From positions 927,918 through 991,917 of the forward strand of contig WHVD01000022.1 of assembly GCA_015178975.1 (NCBI GenBank): DNA of 64,000 nt, given 5' to 3'. The stretch is from Hysterangium stoloniferum. Lineage: Eukaryota > Basidiomycota > Agaricomycetes > Hysterangiales > Hysterangiaceae. Within the stretch, counting starts at the first letter, position 1. Every line of letters starts with the position of its first letter. Below, in pieces: positions 33,905-50,299 of this stretch. A program made the position numbers and the translations under genes. Below the pieces are notes generated by a model, which saw only the letters and a program-made list of their open reading frames with translations, had not been told where the DNA came from and did not search any database.

Positions 33905-35419
33905 GTTTCTTCTTGTGACCACAGAAGTAAACATGCCCAAATCAATGAACTTGAACGTGAAGTGAGTGAATTGAAGAGGCAGCTAGCCACAGCGATCCAT
34001 CTAGCCACCACCTCCACAAAAAATTGCAACAAGAGCACTGCCATCAACACTAGTGCTGCCAGCACCATTCCTATCAACAGTGCCACAACCCAGGGCAAGG
34101 ATAAGGTTACTGAGAGAATCCACCAGCTCGCTGGAAAATTCACAATATTGTATGTCCTTTGGATCGGAAATATTGAAGAACTCTTCAAGACCACTGGATC
34201 CAAAATATCAGCTGGCAGACAGATTTAACAGTGTAGAGGGCAAACAACAAGGAGACTACCTCAATTTGTTGAAGGTTCTTCCACTTGACTACCAACGTGA
34301 CCACAGTTGGATTACAAACTCATATTTCCAAACTCAAGCAAGTCTTTTTTATTTTTTATTTTTTTTATTTTCATTAATGTAATCCAGTTTAATGAGGGGA
34401 TGAGCCAGGCCCGTTCAGATGCCATTGCCTGGGTCTGTCATATCTGTGGCCCTCGTCTCTTTAACATACCTGATGCAGCCAATTTTGCAAGACATGACTG
34501 GTGAGAAATCCACTGCTATGAACTTATTGGGTAGGTGCAGACAGGAAATGGAGAAATATATTATGAGCCATTCACACCGATTCTCCACCACAATGACCAC
34601 GGTAAAGCTGTCATTTATAAACTATTCCTGAATCCGGTCCTCATCCAGGTGAGTAATTAATGTTATATATATCAATTTTTAACTCATTAATGCTATATAC
34701 AGGTTTACAAGTCAATTGTGCATGGCCAAGGCTCACTGGACCAACCAAACCATCTTAGGGGGGCCAAGGAGAGTAGATGGGGTATATCCAAAATCACCTC
34801 AGAAGCTATTGCCATGACCGCAATATGTGTAAGGGGTGTTCTTCTAAGTGCACATCATTTAATAATTTCATTTGTTTTACAGGCCCATTTTGCCCTCTCA
34901 CATGATCCCCAATTTCAATGCCAAGGTTCAGCAACATGCATTGATTATGAGGCAGACTTTCAAACATATTTGGAATTTCTATTGGTTGATAATGGTATTG
35001 TCAAAAACATATTCAGCTTCTGGAACCAAGAACTTTTCAGCGGGGCCACTACAAGTACTACATCCATCTCACAAGGGCCACAAAGTTCTGTGAAGGCAGT
35101 CCTGGCTGAACTCAAATCCACAAGTGTATGTCCCATGCCCTTGCCAATGGCGATTGCGGACCCATTCAGTACATCCCCTCTCCCTAACATCAATCCCCTT
35201 TTGAGTCCACCAATCCACTCTGAACCCCATCCCCATCATGCCCCAATATCAGAGACACCTTTGGACAGTATACCCAACATTGTTGGTGGCCCTCCCCTTG
35301 CTCGTTATTCAGGGTCTTGCATGTCAGGAGCTCCATGTGCAGAAAAAATCCCAAGCACTGAGGAAGCAGTGGTAGCTGCAGGTAGGGTGGGGAAGGAGAA
35401 ACCTCAATTGAGGCCCTAG
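33905..35419 (+). pseudogene. Repetitive Agaricomycete hypothetical gene (TE-associated)
   Basis: Exons read ELEREVSELKRQLATA (coiled coil), KVTERIHQLAGKFTILYVLW and IGNIEELFKTT, then KYQLADRFNSVEGKQQGDYL and VLPLDYQRDHSWITNSY, FNEGMSQARSDAIAWV, CHICGPRLFNIPDAANFARHD, and later AHFALSHDPQFQ with DYEADFQTYLEFLL. The last exon has a Pro/Ser/Thr-rich tail ending at 35419. I recall this set of motifs from multi-copy hypothetical proteins in mushroom genomes but know of no function. Frame breaks around 34200 and 34500 suggest decay. Confidence 0.5.
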
Positions 35420-35873
35420 GGCCGTCAGGATGACCAGGAGGACAAAGGCGGGTAATTGATCACATTATCACATTGTCGAGGACGAGTTAGAAATTTGCCT
35501 AATAAAATTCATTTTTTATTACTTTAATAATTTTGAGGCACTTGAGCCTTATTTCTATCCGTCAAATTCTATTTGCCCGAGTTCTTTAGCGATCATAGTT
35601 CTCTTGCCCCAATGTCACATCGACGTGACCATCTCTCTCTATCGTCTGCTAACACCTTTTCTTTCCTTTGTCTCCGTTCCTTCCTCTCCCATTCAGCGTT
35701 AACGCCATTTCAAGGCTACCCACCGCTGCACTAATTCCCTTAGTGCCAAGCTTGGACCACCACTTAGTCCGCTCCTCTATGACGAGTCCGCTGCACCCAT
35801 TACCACTTCAGCCGACCTACTTCTTACTCTCGGCTTTGCAACCATTGTAGCAAGATTCGTTATATTTTATTAG
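35420..35873. other. Intergenic / 5' flank of the NRAMP relic
   Basis: Nothing clearly coding. The first recognisable NRAMP exon starts at 35874; N-terminal exons may lie here but were not found. Confidence 0.3.
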
Positions 35874-36065
35874 ACATGCAGGGGTAGGCGTTATGGCCAG
35901 CGTCACATACTTCGACTCGTTAGTGGTTGGTCTGCTGACTCCCTGACACTTGCAATTTCTTGTTAATTCAGAGGCAATTGGAGGGTTGACATGCAATCAG
36001 GATCAGAATATGGATATAAACTGTTATTTGTCATTCTCCTAGCTGGGTTGGGCACGATTGTCCTG

Positions 36066-37013
36066 CCCTGTCGCTGTGTGAGGGATCCATCGGTATACAC
36101 GGCGTTGGTGTATTTTGCTACTGCTTTGAGGATATCGCGAGAGGCGCTGGAGACGCTGCACATTGGGGGTGACGGCGGGGTGGCGGACGATACGAGGACG
36201 CCGCGGGAGTGCGAGTTTTACAGGAGGGTGGTCGAGCTGGATGAGCATATATTGTGCGCAGTTTTTTTTGTGCGGCTTTGCGAGTGCGCGCCGCGGTGCT
36301 TATTCCACATGATATAGCTCGTTGTCGCCGCCGACCCCCCCGCGCGGGTCTTTCGCGCCTGACGAAGCCAGTGCGCTCGAGGAGATCGACGGGGAGGAGG
36401 CGGGCGAGGAACCGGATGCGATGCTGGAGGACGTCTTTGCCCGGCCCGTCCCGGCGAGGCCTGCATCAGTCCAACCCACGCCGAGGCTCCTCCCCGTGTG
36501 CGAGCTGCCGCACGTCGACCCCCGCTTCGCCGAGTCGCCGGCCGCATTCGCCAACCACGTCTACCACTTCACGCCCGCACTCACAGCACCCGCACACTTC
36601 ACGCCGACACTCGCCGCACTCGCACACTTTGCTCCGGCACTCGCACCCGCACCCGCACCCGCGCACTTCACGCCGACACTCACATCCGCGCACTTTGCCC
36701 CGACGCTGGCCTACGCGCTGCCGGCAGACCCCGCGGCGCTGGACCGCGGGCCGCCCGTGCCCGTGCCCGCGCCCTTCACGGCGCACTTCGCGACGACGCC
36801 GACGCTCGCGCCGTCGTCCCCCCCCCCCCGCGCGCGCGCCGGACGTGGCGCTCCGCCACGCGCATGCGCACCGGCTGCCGTTCTACTCCGCCGCGGACAC
36901 GCACGCGGAGGCGTTTCCGTCCTCGCCGTTCATGGGCATCGTCTACTTGTCGCCGCAGGAGGATGTGTTCGCGCGCTACAGGGGATGGGAGTAGGGAGCA
37001 CCAGTGCCGCATG
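36066..37013 (+). pseudogene. Very GC-rich fragment of an unrelated gene inside the NRAMP relic
   Basis: The sequence switches to very high GC. One frame gives SVYTALVYFATALRISREAL and TPRECEFYRRVVELDEHI, then after a probable intron or break ASALEEIDGEEAGEEPDAML, VCELPHVDPRFAESPAAF and a repeat of HFTP/HFAPAL units (36575-36720). After a frame change at the C-run near 36822-36840 it reads LPFYSAAD, AFPSSPFMGIVYLSPQEDVF and ends RYRGWE with TAG at 36992. This looks like the 3' half of a host gene of unknown family with its own stop codon. NRAMP coding resumes within about 25 bp. No target duplication was found. Confidence 0.55.
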
Positions 37014-37391
37014 GAGGTCTTAGCATGTAGGTCGAGAAGCATTACTGGACTAGGTGTGTGTGGCTTTCATCTTCATTGATATCATTGGTTTTTTTTTTCA
37101 ATGTGCTTCAGATTTGGCAGCCCATTACCGTGTGCTCTTACACAACCATCCACGACACCCTCGTCTAGTGAGGCGACTTCTTTTATCCCATCTATACACA
37201 CTATGTGAGCAATGCTGTATGGTGTTAACCTGTAAATCCAAATGCCCTTTGGAAGGTGAGATTGCCATCATATCAACCGACCTAACAGAACTACTATGCA
37301 GTGCAATCACATTGTCCATGATTTTTCCTAAATCGCCACTATGGGTTGGTGTCATTCTGATGATGTACTTGTTATCCTAGCCATTAGTAGT

Positions 37392-37411
37392 GGGGGGGGG
37401 GGGGGGGGGGG
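37392..37411 (+). repeat. Poly-G tract of 20
   Basis: Twenty consecutive G residues within an NRAMP intron or broken exon. The exact length is likely to be unreliable in any sequencing technology. Confidence 0.8.
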
Positions 37412-38757
37412 CACCTGGCACGACTGGCGCGACTCTTCGAAGGTATCATTGTATTACTAGTATGGCATAGTCTTACAGTTGCCGTAAACGACCATTGATA
37501 TATTTGCCTTTGCAGGTATTGACGGTTTTGATATGCTTCATCATTCTTATCGTGAAGGTCAATCCAAAATGGCCAGCCGTATTCCATGGTTTCCTGCCCC
37601 CCAAAACGCTTCTCCAACCTGGAGCATTATATATATGTGAGATATTTATCAAGAAATATCTGACTTTCAGGCTTATTTTTCGCCATAGCCATAGGAATAT
37701 TCGGAGCCACAGATGCCTCATGCCTTATTCTTAAGTTCCTCACTTGCAACCATTGCTGTATTTCCACCGCACAACCCACACTTCCCTTCCCAGCCATCTA
37801 TTCCAGGATTGTCTAGATTCCAGAGAGTGACAAGTTATATTCGACCCCTGCTACTGGAGGGGAAGATGGTTCTGATCGGCGGACACTTAACCAATACCGC
37901 CAAAACAACAGGCTCTCTTTTGTGTGTTCGCACCTGGGGCATGGAATGGCAGACATCAGTAGGTCAAAAGTGTGTTTACTGTTCTTTAACTGATCACCAT
38001 ATCTAGCTATGAGTCTGCTGGGTATAGCTGTTCCTATAAATTTGGCGTGGGTTATTAGGATTCACAGAACATATCAGTATTGATATTGTTTTAGTATTCT
38101 GATTTTGGCTGGCATCGTATTATTTGAAGCTGGGGATGGATCATCCTCTGCAAGTCTCTTTGAAGTACATGATTTAATCGGTGCCAAGTTAGGAAAAGGT
38201 CTCTGACAGTGTGTTAGTGTTTATCATATCTCACTCATGTATCTTGCATTTTGTAGGTGCTGCATTTATTTTCCCCCTCACACTGCTTTCAGCCGGTCAG
38301 TGCGAGCATCACTGCAATGCTCTCTAAACAAATTGTTTCAGAAGATTCCTTGGAATGGAAGGTTTCGGTAAGAATATCATTATATTCACACGTACACTAG
38401 TCTGATATATTTTTTCATAGCCTTTCGTTTAATCCTATCAGCACTTGTTGCTGCATTAGTAGGTCGATCTGGCATCAATGCACTCCTAATTACATCTCAA
38501 GTTGTCCTTTCAATCGTTCTACGGTTTGTTGTCTTTCCACTCGTATATCTTACTTCAAGCCGTGCAGTTATGTGAGTCAAAGTCCCCATTCTCAACCGCA
38601 TACCTGTGACAGATTTGTCAAGTGTAGTAACCAAAAAGACACCTGATTTTCCAAGGGAGGAAGAGGAGACTAATTACCATGACAAATTCGTGATGGTTTT
38701 AGGGTACATGATTTTGAGTCTTATTGTGGTCGCAAACTCATGTATGTACTTGTGACA

Positions 38758-39436
38758 TTGATGTGGGGGAATTAAGTTCCATCCAGTTGCTTACTATAAT
38801 CCACCAATCTGGTAGCTTTACATTTGAATATTATTTATCGAAATTCGGTCATACGCAACCCTAGAATGAAGCCCCTGGTACAGATGTTGTCTTATTATTA
38901 TTAAGTGGGGAAATTGTTGGTAGTTATATAAATTGCGTGACAGACTTAGTAGTGGCGGTCTTATAGCCCAGTGGTAATGTTGTATAGTTGTGATTATGTA
39001 AGTAATAAGTGATTATTGGTTTGTGTTTTCGATTTGCGTTTTGAGTAAATTAATTAAATGTCATATTTGCCCCATGTGCCCCTTGGGTGCCTAGTATCTC
39101 AGCATAAGAGCTAGCAGCCTGGATGGCAAGGCTCAGGCCTGATTAGCCGTTCAACAAATGAGGTAGCCTGTTCAGGCCCAGTCAGTTTCACATGACCTGT
39201 CCAGGCCTAAGCAAGTCACCTAACCAGTAACCAGCCTGGAGATGCCTCGTCTAAGTCTTCGATGAAATCAGGCCTGATCTGTCGGTCGGCAAATCTGAGC
39301 ATCTGACCTGCTTCGGTCTGAGCAGAGGTTTTCTATTTTTGTGACATATATATGCCATGCTCATGTGGAAATGAATGGGGAAGACTGGGTGCCAGGCTTA
39401 TAATTCGCAATATTTACCTCACACATTCTGGCTGCC
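38758..39436. other. Intergenic, repetitive CAGGC-rich stretch
   Basis: About 39110-39310 repeats GCCTG/CAGGC words (CAGGCCTGATTAG, CAGGCCCAGTCAG, CAGGCCTAAGC), partly as short inverted pairs. No gene or repeat family was recognised. Confidence 0.35.
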
Positions 39437-41652
39437 CACAGTTGTTCTTAAATAATTATATAAGCAATTTTATGATGAAGTGACAAAGTTATTTAAAGTA
39501 ACTCCAGAAAATTGGCTCCACAAGTATAGTGTAAGGGGCCCAGTGGTGTGTGTTGAGTCCATATCTTCATTATACTTTGAAACCAGATTCTCAATGCTAT
39601 TTTTCCATGGCTGCCCATCACCTTCCAGAGTGTCTGACCACCCAGCCTCCACTATGTCCAACGGAAGCTACTACAAACAATTTTACAGATCCCAATGGAG
39701 GCTGCAGTCTTATGTGCAGCATTTAAAATGTCTCTTTCTCATTAGTCTGAGGCTCTTTAATCTCTTGGTACCAGGCTCTCCAACATAGCCCACAATTATC
39801 AGCAATGTTGGATGTTTGGCAAGTTGTCATGGGATGTTTGCCATGGCCCTGTTTTTCTTCTCCTCACTTTCACCAATTTGGTGACAATCCCCTAACTTTC
39901 CTGTCACTCCAGACATATAATGCATTCACACATCTAACAGACATTGGGATATTGTGCATGTCAATTTATACTGATTCCAATTGTATTCCTATGCCACATC
40001 TAGGCAAGAACATTCATCATCTCAATCTGATATATCATCATTCTGCTAACCATCATCTGTCTCCTTTCATTTAATTACCTATTTCATTTCCAGTCTCCAT
40101 CCCTATTCCCACCAAACTGCATTTGGTAATGGGTGCTGTCATAGCCACATGGCTTTCACATCGTCACTCACTTTTGTGGTTAGTATGTTGCATCACAAGT
40201 CAAAGACTCAATTTAAGAACAGGGGACTCGGAGATCATGTAAATATCAACCGCATCACTGTGGGGGAACATCAGCTAAGTGTAATGATGAGACCCTTGGA
40301 AGGAGAGGGGGAGGTGAATATTGGGATTGGGTCGAGCATGATTTTGAAATAAGAGATATATATAGTGGTGGAAACCACGCTATATCATTGAAGTATAATG
40401 TAGACCTCCTCAGCGCTCTTCTTTCTCTTCCCTCCGGTTTGGTGAACAACATCTATTTTTCAGTCTAAACATGATGACAAGCCTTTGCTCACATGAAGAA
40501 CTGTGTCTTTGAATGCACAGACCACTTTTCAGTCAGACATTATTTTCAGGCCGTTCAGCTGGTGTGGTGAGGTTCACTTTCACCCAATGATTTAGTCACG
40601 AGCTCCTTAGAGAGGCTCGGGGGGTTCTTCACGTTTCGGCACCTTGATTCGTATGATTACTTTGGAAATATTTTTATGTGTGGTGTCTACTATATTAGGC
40701 ATTGTCCATAATTATGAAACCATAATCCGTAGAGACCCAGAAAATCTGGGGGTATGTTGTTTGTTCAGGTATGGTTATGCGAGGCATACCCGCAGCCATG
40801 ACCGACCTTCAACGACCAGGCACTGTAGCCTCCTACGGTAGAGTGCCACCTAATAATACTAACATAATGCGAGATACAGGGTTACATCCGTATATACGCG
40901 AAATCCTGGGGTACCTGTGTTTGCCACTAAAGCTCTTGTGACACCGTTGTATGACAGACAATGACATCCCAAGAATTAGCTACACACAACCACATGACGA
41001 CACGACACTGCCCCCAGGTATTGTGGACAAAAGCAAAAGCCTGCGACTCAACAACAAGTAGACACCAAAATAATAGGAAGAATATCAGACACATTGACCC
41101 CCCTCATCGCAATGCCCTCCGTAGAAACTCAAGACTCTGAGACAGAATTGTCTAGTCAGTAATGGCTATGAATCACGACCAATAGCCAACTACTTCCAAT
41201 GCCATACTGGCCCCATGCATGGTAATCTACGGGAGAGACATCAGCGGAAAGTAGCAAAGTGAACACTAAGTAGATAGAAAAGAGAAACAACCATAACAAG
41301 CCTTTATAAGCTTTGTAGTGCCTCTATTCTAGTCTGTCGTCATGGAGGTTTTAGGGCCCTGTCAATCAGTGGGCTCGTGTATGCAATGCAAGGGGCTCGG
41401 CCAATGATGGTCTAGAATTATTCCGGAAAGCGGGAAAAAAAAATCAAAAAAGGGGTTTATGCAAAAGAAAGACATGTACAGGTGTCAGTTTACGAGAAGG
41501 GGCAAAAAGGTGTCTAATTCAGTTTTCCGAATGGGGATCCAATTTCTACCAGAAGTGATTCTAAAATCAAACGTGGCCGAAATAACATGTTCGTCACCTG
41601 TAGAGTGATGAAAGTCTGAAGGGATGGTGTAATAAATCATTTTCCAGCTCGT
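39437..41652 (+). repeat. Dispersed repeat R, copy B (2.2 kb)
   Basis: Direct-orientation partner of 21033-23249 with the same ends. Its last part (from about 41168) lies inside the left arm of the giant inverted duplication, so a third copy, inverted, starts near 63516 and leaves the window at 64000. Whether the arm extends through all of copy B cannot be seen here. Confidence 0.8.
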
Positions 41653-43223
41653 AGAATCACTTAGGGCTTTCGATTAAGCTTTGAGAAACTGTTCCTTGAT
41701 AAAAGAAGTTCTGCAGTGTACATTCCGCTCCGAATTTAAGGTCACATTAGATACTCTCAGTGTGTCTCGACGAAAAAATACAACAATGGGGTACACATAA
41801 TTAAAACTAAGTAATTAATAGGTCCACTTGCTACCGAATCGGCCGTTCATGTTCTCCTAACCTGTGCTCGAGAGGTCCTTCGTCCTACTAGCAACTTGGC
41901 GAACTATTATTAGGCGGCTCACCACTGCTCTTGTTGTGGATATGGACGGATACTTAGGGCTTCCGATACGGGACGGAGTTCTGGGCTACTGCTATACATA
42001 TTAAACGGAATTAGAGTCATGTGAAAGTGTGCGACTTAGTTCGTTGTACGTCATCATGATGAAGCAGAACGCGATTCTTTTGCTAAACCTCCTAATGTCA
42101 TGATCCGTGCTATGCTTCGAATTTCAAACGCCAAATCACATCACGAAAATGAAGGGGAAAGCCCAAGATCTCGTGACCATCGCTTAGTGTGTCTGCGTTT
42201 TAACCTTCTTTAAGCTTTTGTTTAGTTGTCGTTCCTCATCGGTGTGGCTACCACCAACTCAAACGTCTTACTCAATAATAATTCACTGAGGACTAGTATT
42301 TATCTTCTTTAATTTGTCTATAAACTCGCCCTGTACTCCGACGTTGAAATGAGTCGGAATTATAGGGATCTGGTCGTGTCAGCCAACGCCCGTGTGTGTT
42401 TGCCACATGAAGCTGATCATCAATAGACTTGTAAGCCCGACTGTGCATGCATCATCACCCTGATTCACACGTCTCAACGATTCCGTAGCCCCAGTGGTAG
42501 ATAAGCGTGCCGCGCCAATGAAACGACCATTTGCTTCTTTTCTAGCACCTAGCCCCTTCAAAAACGTGTTCTCCTCACCTCATTTGTTCCGCATGCCTCA
42601 TGCCTCATCCCCTTGATTCGTTTTCGTTGCAAAATGTTTTCTAGATGGAACGTTAGTGCAGATGTCACAAAGCCGATGGCATAGCGGCGGTCACGGTAGT
42701 GGTTGGAGCAACTCTACTTGCCATTAGGTACCAAGCATGCATACACAACTATGTAGAAATTTAAAGTTTTCAGCCCAAGATATATTGACATAGCCTTGTG
42801 AATTTATCCTTTTGTCATTGCAAATACTAGTACAAAAAAAGTAATGTGCAGTATCAAGACACAGTTCTTCATCTGAACAAAGGCTTGTCATCATGTAAGC
42901 ACGATCGTGGACAAATTGAGGAAGAGTGGTAACAATATTAATTTGGCGCTGCCATCTGTACTGTCGGTTCAGAACTACTACTACTACTACATAATTGACG
43001 TTTATTTTATAATAATATCGGGCTCAAATTATGCAATTTGCGTGCTGGGAACATTCTTCTTCGAATCTATCGCTGCGTCCTCCTTGGAATTTTTAAGATT
43101 TAGATTGAAGGGTCTTTAAGTCCGCCACCTGATGAGCTGTCACATCTGTCACAGCCTCATAAATCCCTATCCTCTTCCACTAGCACGCCCGTCATCAACC
43201 GCGACCAAATACTTTTCATAAAT
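41653..43223. other. Upstream region of the left ISWI copy
   Basis: No gene was recognised. At 42855-42893 a piece of repeat R occurs in inverted orientation (it matches the reverse complement of about 40470-40510, sharing AACAAAGGCTTGTCATCAT apart from a few bases). The promoter of the ISWI gene should lie just before 43224. Confidence 0.4.
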
Positions 43224-47908
<4,685 letters not shown>

Positions 47909-47978
47909 ACGTTCGCTATATTATACAATACCTAAAGACGTTTAAGTACTATATACATAGATGAGTCACTATATTTGT

Positions 47979-49320
47979 CCAGATTTACCCGTCGCGCGGC
48001 GTAAATCTCGTCGAGCCCCGGAAATCGCGGCATCGCGCCGGCACGACGGCCGCGCCCCGCCGCACGGCAGCGACGTCCGGGGACCCGGCTCCAGTGGACT
48101 GCCGTAGGTGGCCACGCGCACTTTTTTTTTTTGGCAACTCACTCACTTCTACACCACCGCTCACGCGGGTTCCGCGCACGCACGCACGCACGCCCACACT
48201 CCTCTCTCTTTCTTTTGTCGTAGTAAGATAGAACCACCGCCAAAGTCACAGTGCGATTTATTTTATTTTATATATATAAATAAATAAATTATATTTCCAT
48301 TTGCACCACCAAAAAAACTATTTTTTTCTAGCAAGTTCTTTTTCATTGGGTAGAGGGGGGGGGGGGCAATGAGTTTTGTTATATCATTTATGAGACGTAT
48401 AGACCCTGCCATATTCAAATTACCAATATAAATTCCATAAGTCCCATTTCTGGGAGAGCACGGCATGTTCCTCAATTTTTTATATAGTCATCTGTTTTCA
48501 TTTTGGCTAGATTTACGGTGGTAAGAGCAGGTAAGATAGGAGGTAAGTGAGCACTTAGTGAGATTTACAGGTGGATTTACCATGGATTTACTGTAGATTT
48601 ACACATCTGGGTGGCACACTTCCAAATGGTTCTTCAAAAAAATTACAATTTATAACCAACAAATATATATATATATATATATATATTTCTATACAAAAAA
48701 TTGATTAATCTAGTGCAAGTTTGCACGGGCAGTTGCTTCTCATCGTGTCACTCTCAGTAGTCAAATTGCTTACATAATGGTTCAAACCACCCTTCCACAA
48801 CCTCGACCACTTTGAAGCACCCAATTAACTCAGCATGTCTTCGCACATCCATCTTCATTCCATGTAATGTGGCTTCCCTGGTCTGGCTTGGTACAGTTCA
48901 GAATGTGGCATTCTCGATTCCACCATCGTCTTGCTGTATGGACATCGACAAATCCGATGCAGCAGGGAAACCTGCTGGCCTCGGTACACGCTCCCAACTG
49001 TATGCTGGGTCACCAAGATTCTCAGAGTTTGATGCATGCATAGGTCAGCACGAATCGACTATCTTATCACTCCCTTTGGACCAGGCTCAGTAGTAGACTC
49101 CTAATCAGGCATTCTGGATGGGCAAAACGGTTGGGGTAGCGGTATCCCCCTGATGAGAGCTCTCGTCGGCTCAAAACCATTACTATCCCGTTTCCCCTAG
49201 ACACCCTCTACACTAGCTGACAAAGTTCAATCTTCGGAGACAATTGTTTGTGGCGAGTGATAAGGTGGTGGTCCGCCCAGTGGCGCTCTGGTGGACACTG
49301 GTGACCTCACATTGTCAAGG
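47979..49320. other. GC-rich strip and AT-rich low-complexity stretch, no gene
   Basis: 47985-48110 is very GC-rich. Then come a T run (48122-48132), CGCA/ACGC repeats near 48178-48192, TATATA/AAATAAA runs (48255-48290), a G run at 48355-48366 and a (TA)n run near 48663-48686. GATTTAC words occur at about 47982, 48509, 48561, 48573, 48587 and 48596, plus its complement at 48001. No conserved protein. Confidence 0.5.
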
Positions 49321-49329
49321 TCACCTGGC

Positions 49330-50165
49330 TATTCTCGCCAGTGATGGTACCCCCATATCACTCATCTCCACTCCAAGAGAGACACCACGTCGTGATTGAG
49401 GATGTGGTGGTGGATACAATAACAAAACCTGAAACCTACCGAGTAAGTCACTACCTACAGAAATAAGTTGCATTGATGCCGATGCCCTACCACACTCCCC
49501 CAGCCCCACCCCATCTCTCCTGCCCACCTGCCCCCTCTTCCGGCATTTTCACCTGTCATGGTACCCCCGTATCGCCCATCTTGCCCATCTCTCTCTCCCT
49601 CTCCCTCTCTCCCTCTCCCTCTCTCTCCCTCTCCCCTCTCTCTCCCTCTCCCCTCTCTCTCCCTCTCCCCTCTCTCTCCCTCTCCCCTCTCTCTCCCTCT
49701 CCCCTCTCTCTCCCTCTCCCCTCTCTCTCCCTCTCCCTCTCTCTCCCTCTCCCCTCTCTCTCCCTCTCCCCTCTCTCTCCCTCTCCCCTCTCTCTCCCTC
49801 TCCCCTCTCTCTCCCTCTTCCAGCATTCTCGCCTGTCATGGTACCCCCGTATCGCCCATCTCCACTCCAAGACAGACACCATGTCGTGATTGAGGATGTG
49901 GCGGCGGATGCACCAGTGCCCTACCACACCGCCCAGCCAGCCCGCCAGCCCCACCCCATATCTCTCTCATCTCCCCCCTCTTCCAGCATTCTCACCAGTC
50001 ACGGTACCCCCATATCATCCATCTCCACTCCAAGAAAGACATCACATCATGATCGAGGACGTGGTGTTGGATGCACTGATGCCCTACCGCACCCCATGTC
50101 TCTCTCTCTCTCTCTCCTCTTCCGGCATTCTTGCCTGTCTCGGTACTCGTATTGTCCATCTCCAC
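49330..50165 (+). repeat. Tandem array of about 150-bp units with an internal 17-bp pyrimidine microsatellite
   Basis: Four to five copies of a unit containing GCATTCTC(G/A)CC, a GGTACCCCC(G/A)TATC segment, CATCTCCACTCCAAGA, and GATTGAGGATGTGG-like text appear near 49335, 49545, 49830, 49988 and 50125. The second copy has been expanded by about 14 head-to-tail copies of a 17-bp unit, CCCCTCTCTCTCCCTCT, at 49580-49818. Long open frames on both strands here are low-complexity artefacts. Confidence 0.8.
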
Positions 50166-50299
50166 CCCACCACACCACCAAGACAAAGAGTCCCAGTTTA
50201 ACCCCACCAAGCCACGCTGTCATACAGCCAGGACTGCCTATATCCCACCATGTTTGGCGGCACACAAGAGAGTGGGAGGAGCAGCTATGAGGTGTCTGT

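Larger units (their letters stand above)
35874..38757 (+). pseudogene. NRAMP-family divalent metal transporter, interrupted and frameshifted
   Basis: Multi-pass membrane transporter of Mn/Fe type (fungal Smf). The first exon reads GVGVMASVTYFDS; intron 35919-35971 joins GNWRVDMQSGSEYGYKLLF, giving DSGN for the family's DPGN metal-binding motif of TM1. Coding sequence then breaks at 36065 and resumes at 37017 with VLACRSRSITGL. Later parts: DLAAHYRVLLHNHPRHPRLV, EIAIISTDLTELLCSAI, VLTVLICFIILIVKVNP, the TM6 motif MPHALFLSSSLAT, SILILAGIVLFEAG, SASLFEVHDLIGAKLG, LVGRSGINALLITSQVVLS and a last LGYMILSLIVVANS before TGA at 38755. Lesions include the 0.95-kb insert, two missing bases before MPH (about 37710), a TAG at 37378 and a 20-G run at 37392. 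Family identity secure; the copy is not functional. Confidence 0.82.

Noticed and set aside
36218-36786. Overlapping Arg-rich open frames in the GC-rich insert
   Set aside because: High GC suppresses stop codons in all frames. Only the frame with ELPHVDPRFAESP and the later LPFYSAAD segment looks like protein.
42470-42530. A tRNA-like stretch around GTGGTAGATAAGCG
   Set aside because: It has a D-loop-like word but no matching acceptor stem and no T-arm GTTCRANYC box at the right distance. No tRNA gene was found anywhere in the window.
42379-43119. Small open frames upstream of ISWI in both arms
   Set aside because: No conserved motif, ordinary lengths for chance frames, and no splice structure connecting them to a gene.
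49455-49954. Long open frames rich in Arg/Glu/Gly or Ser/Pro/Leu on both strands
   Set aside because: They are translations of the 17-bp pyrimidine microsatellite and exist in several frames at once, so they carry no coding evidence.
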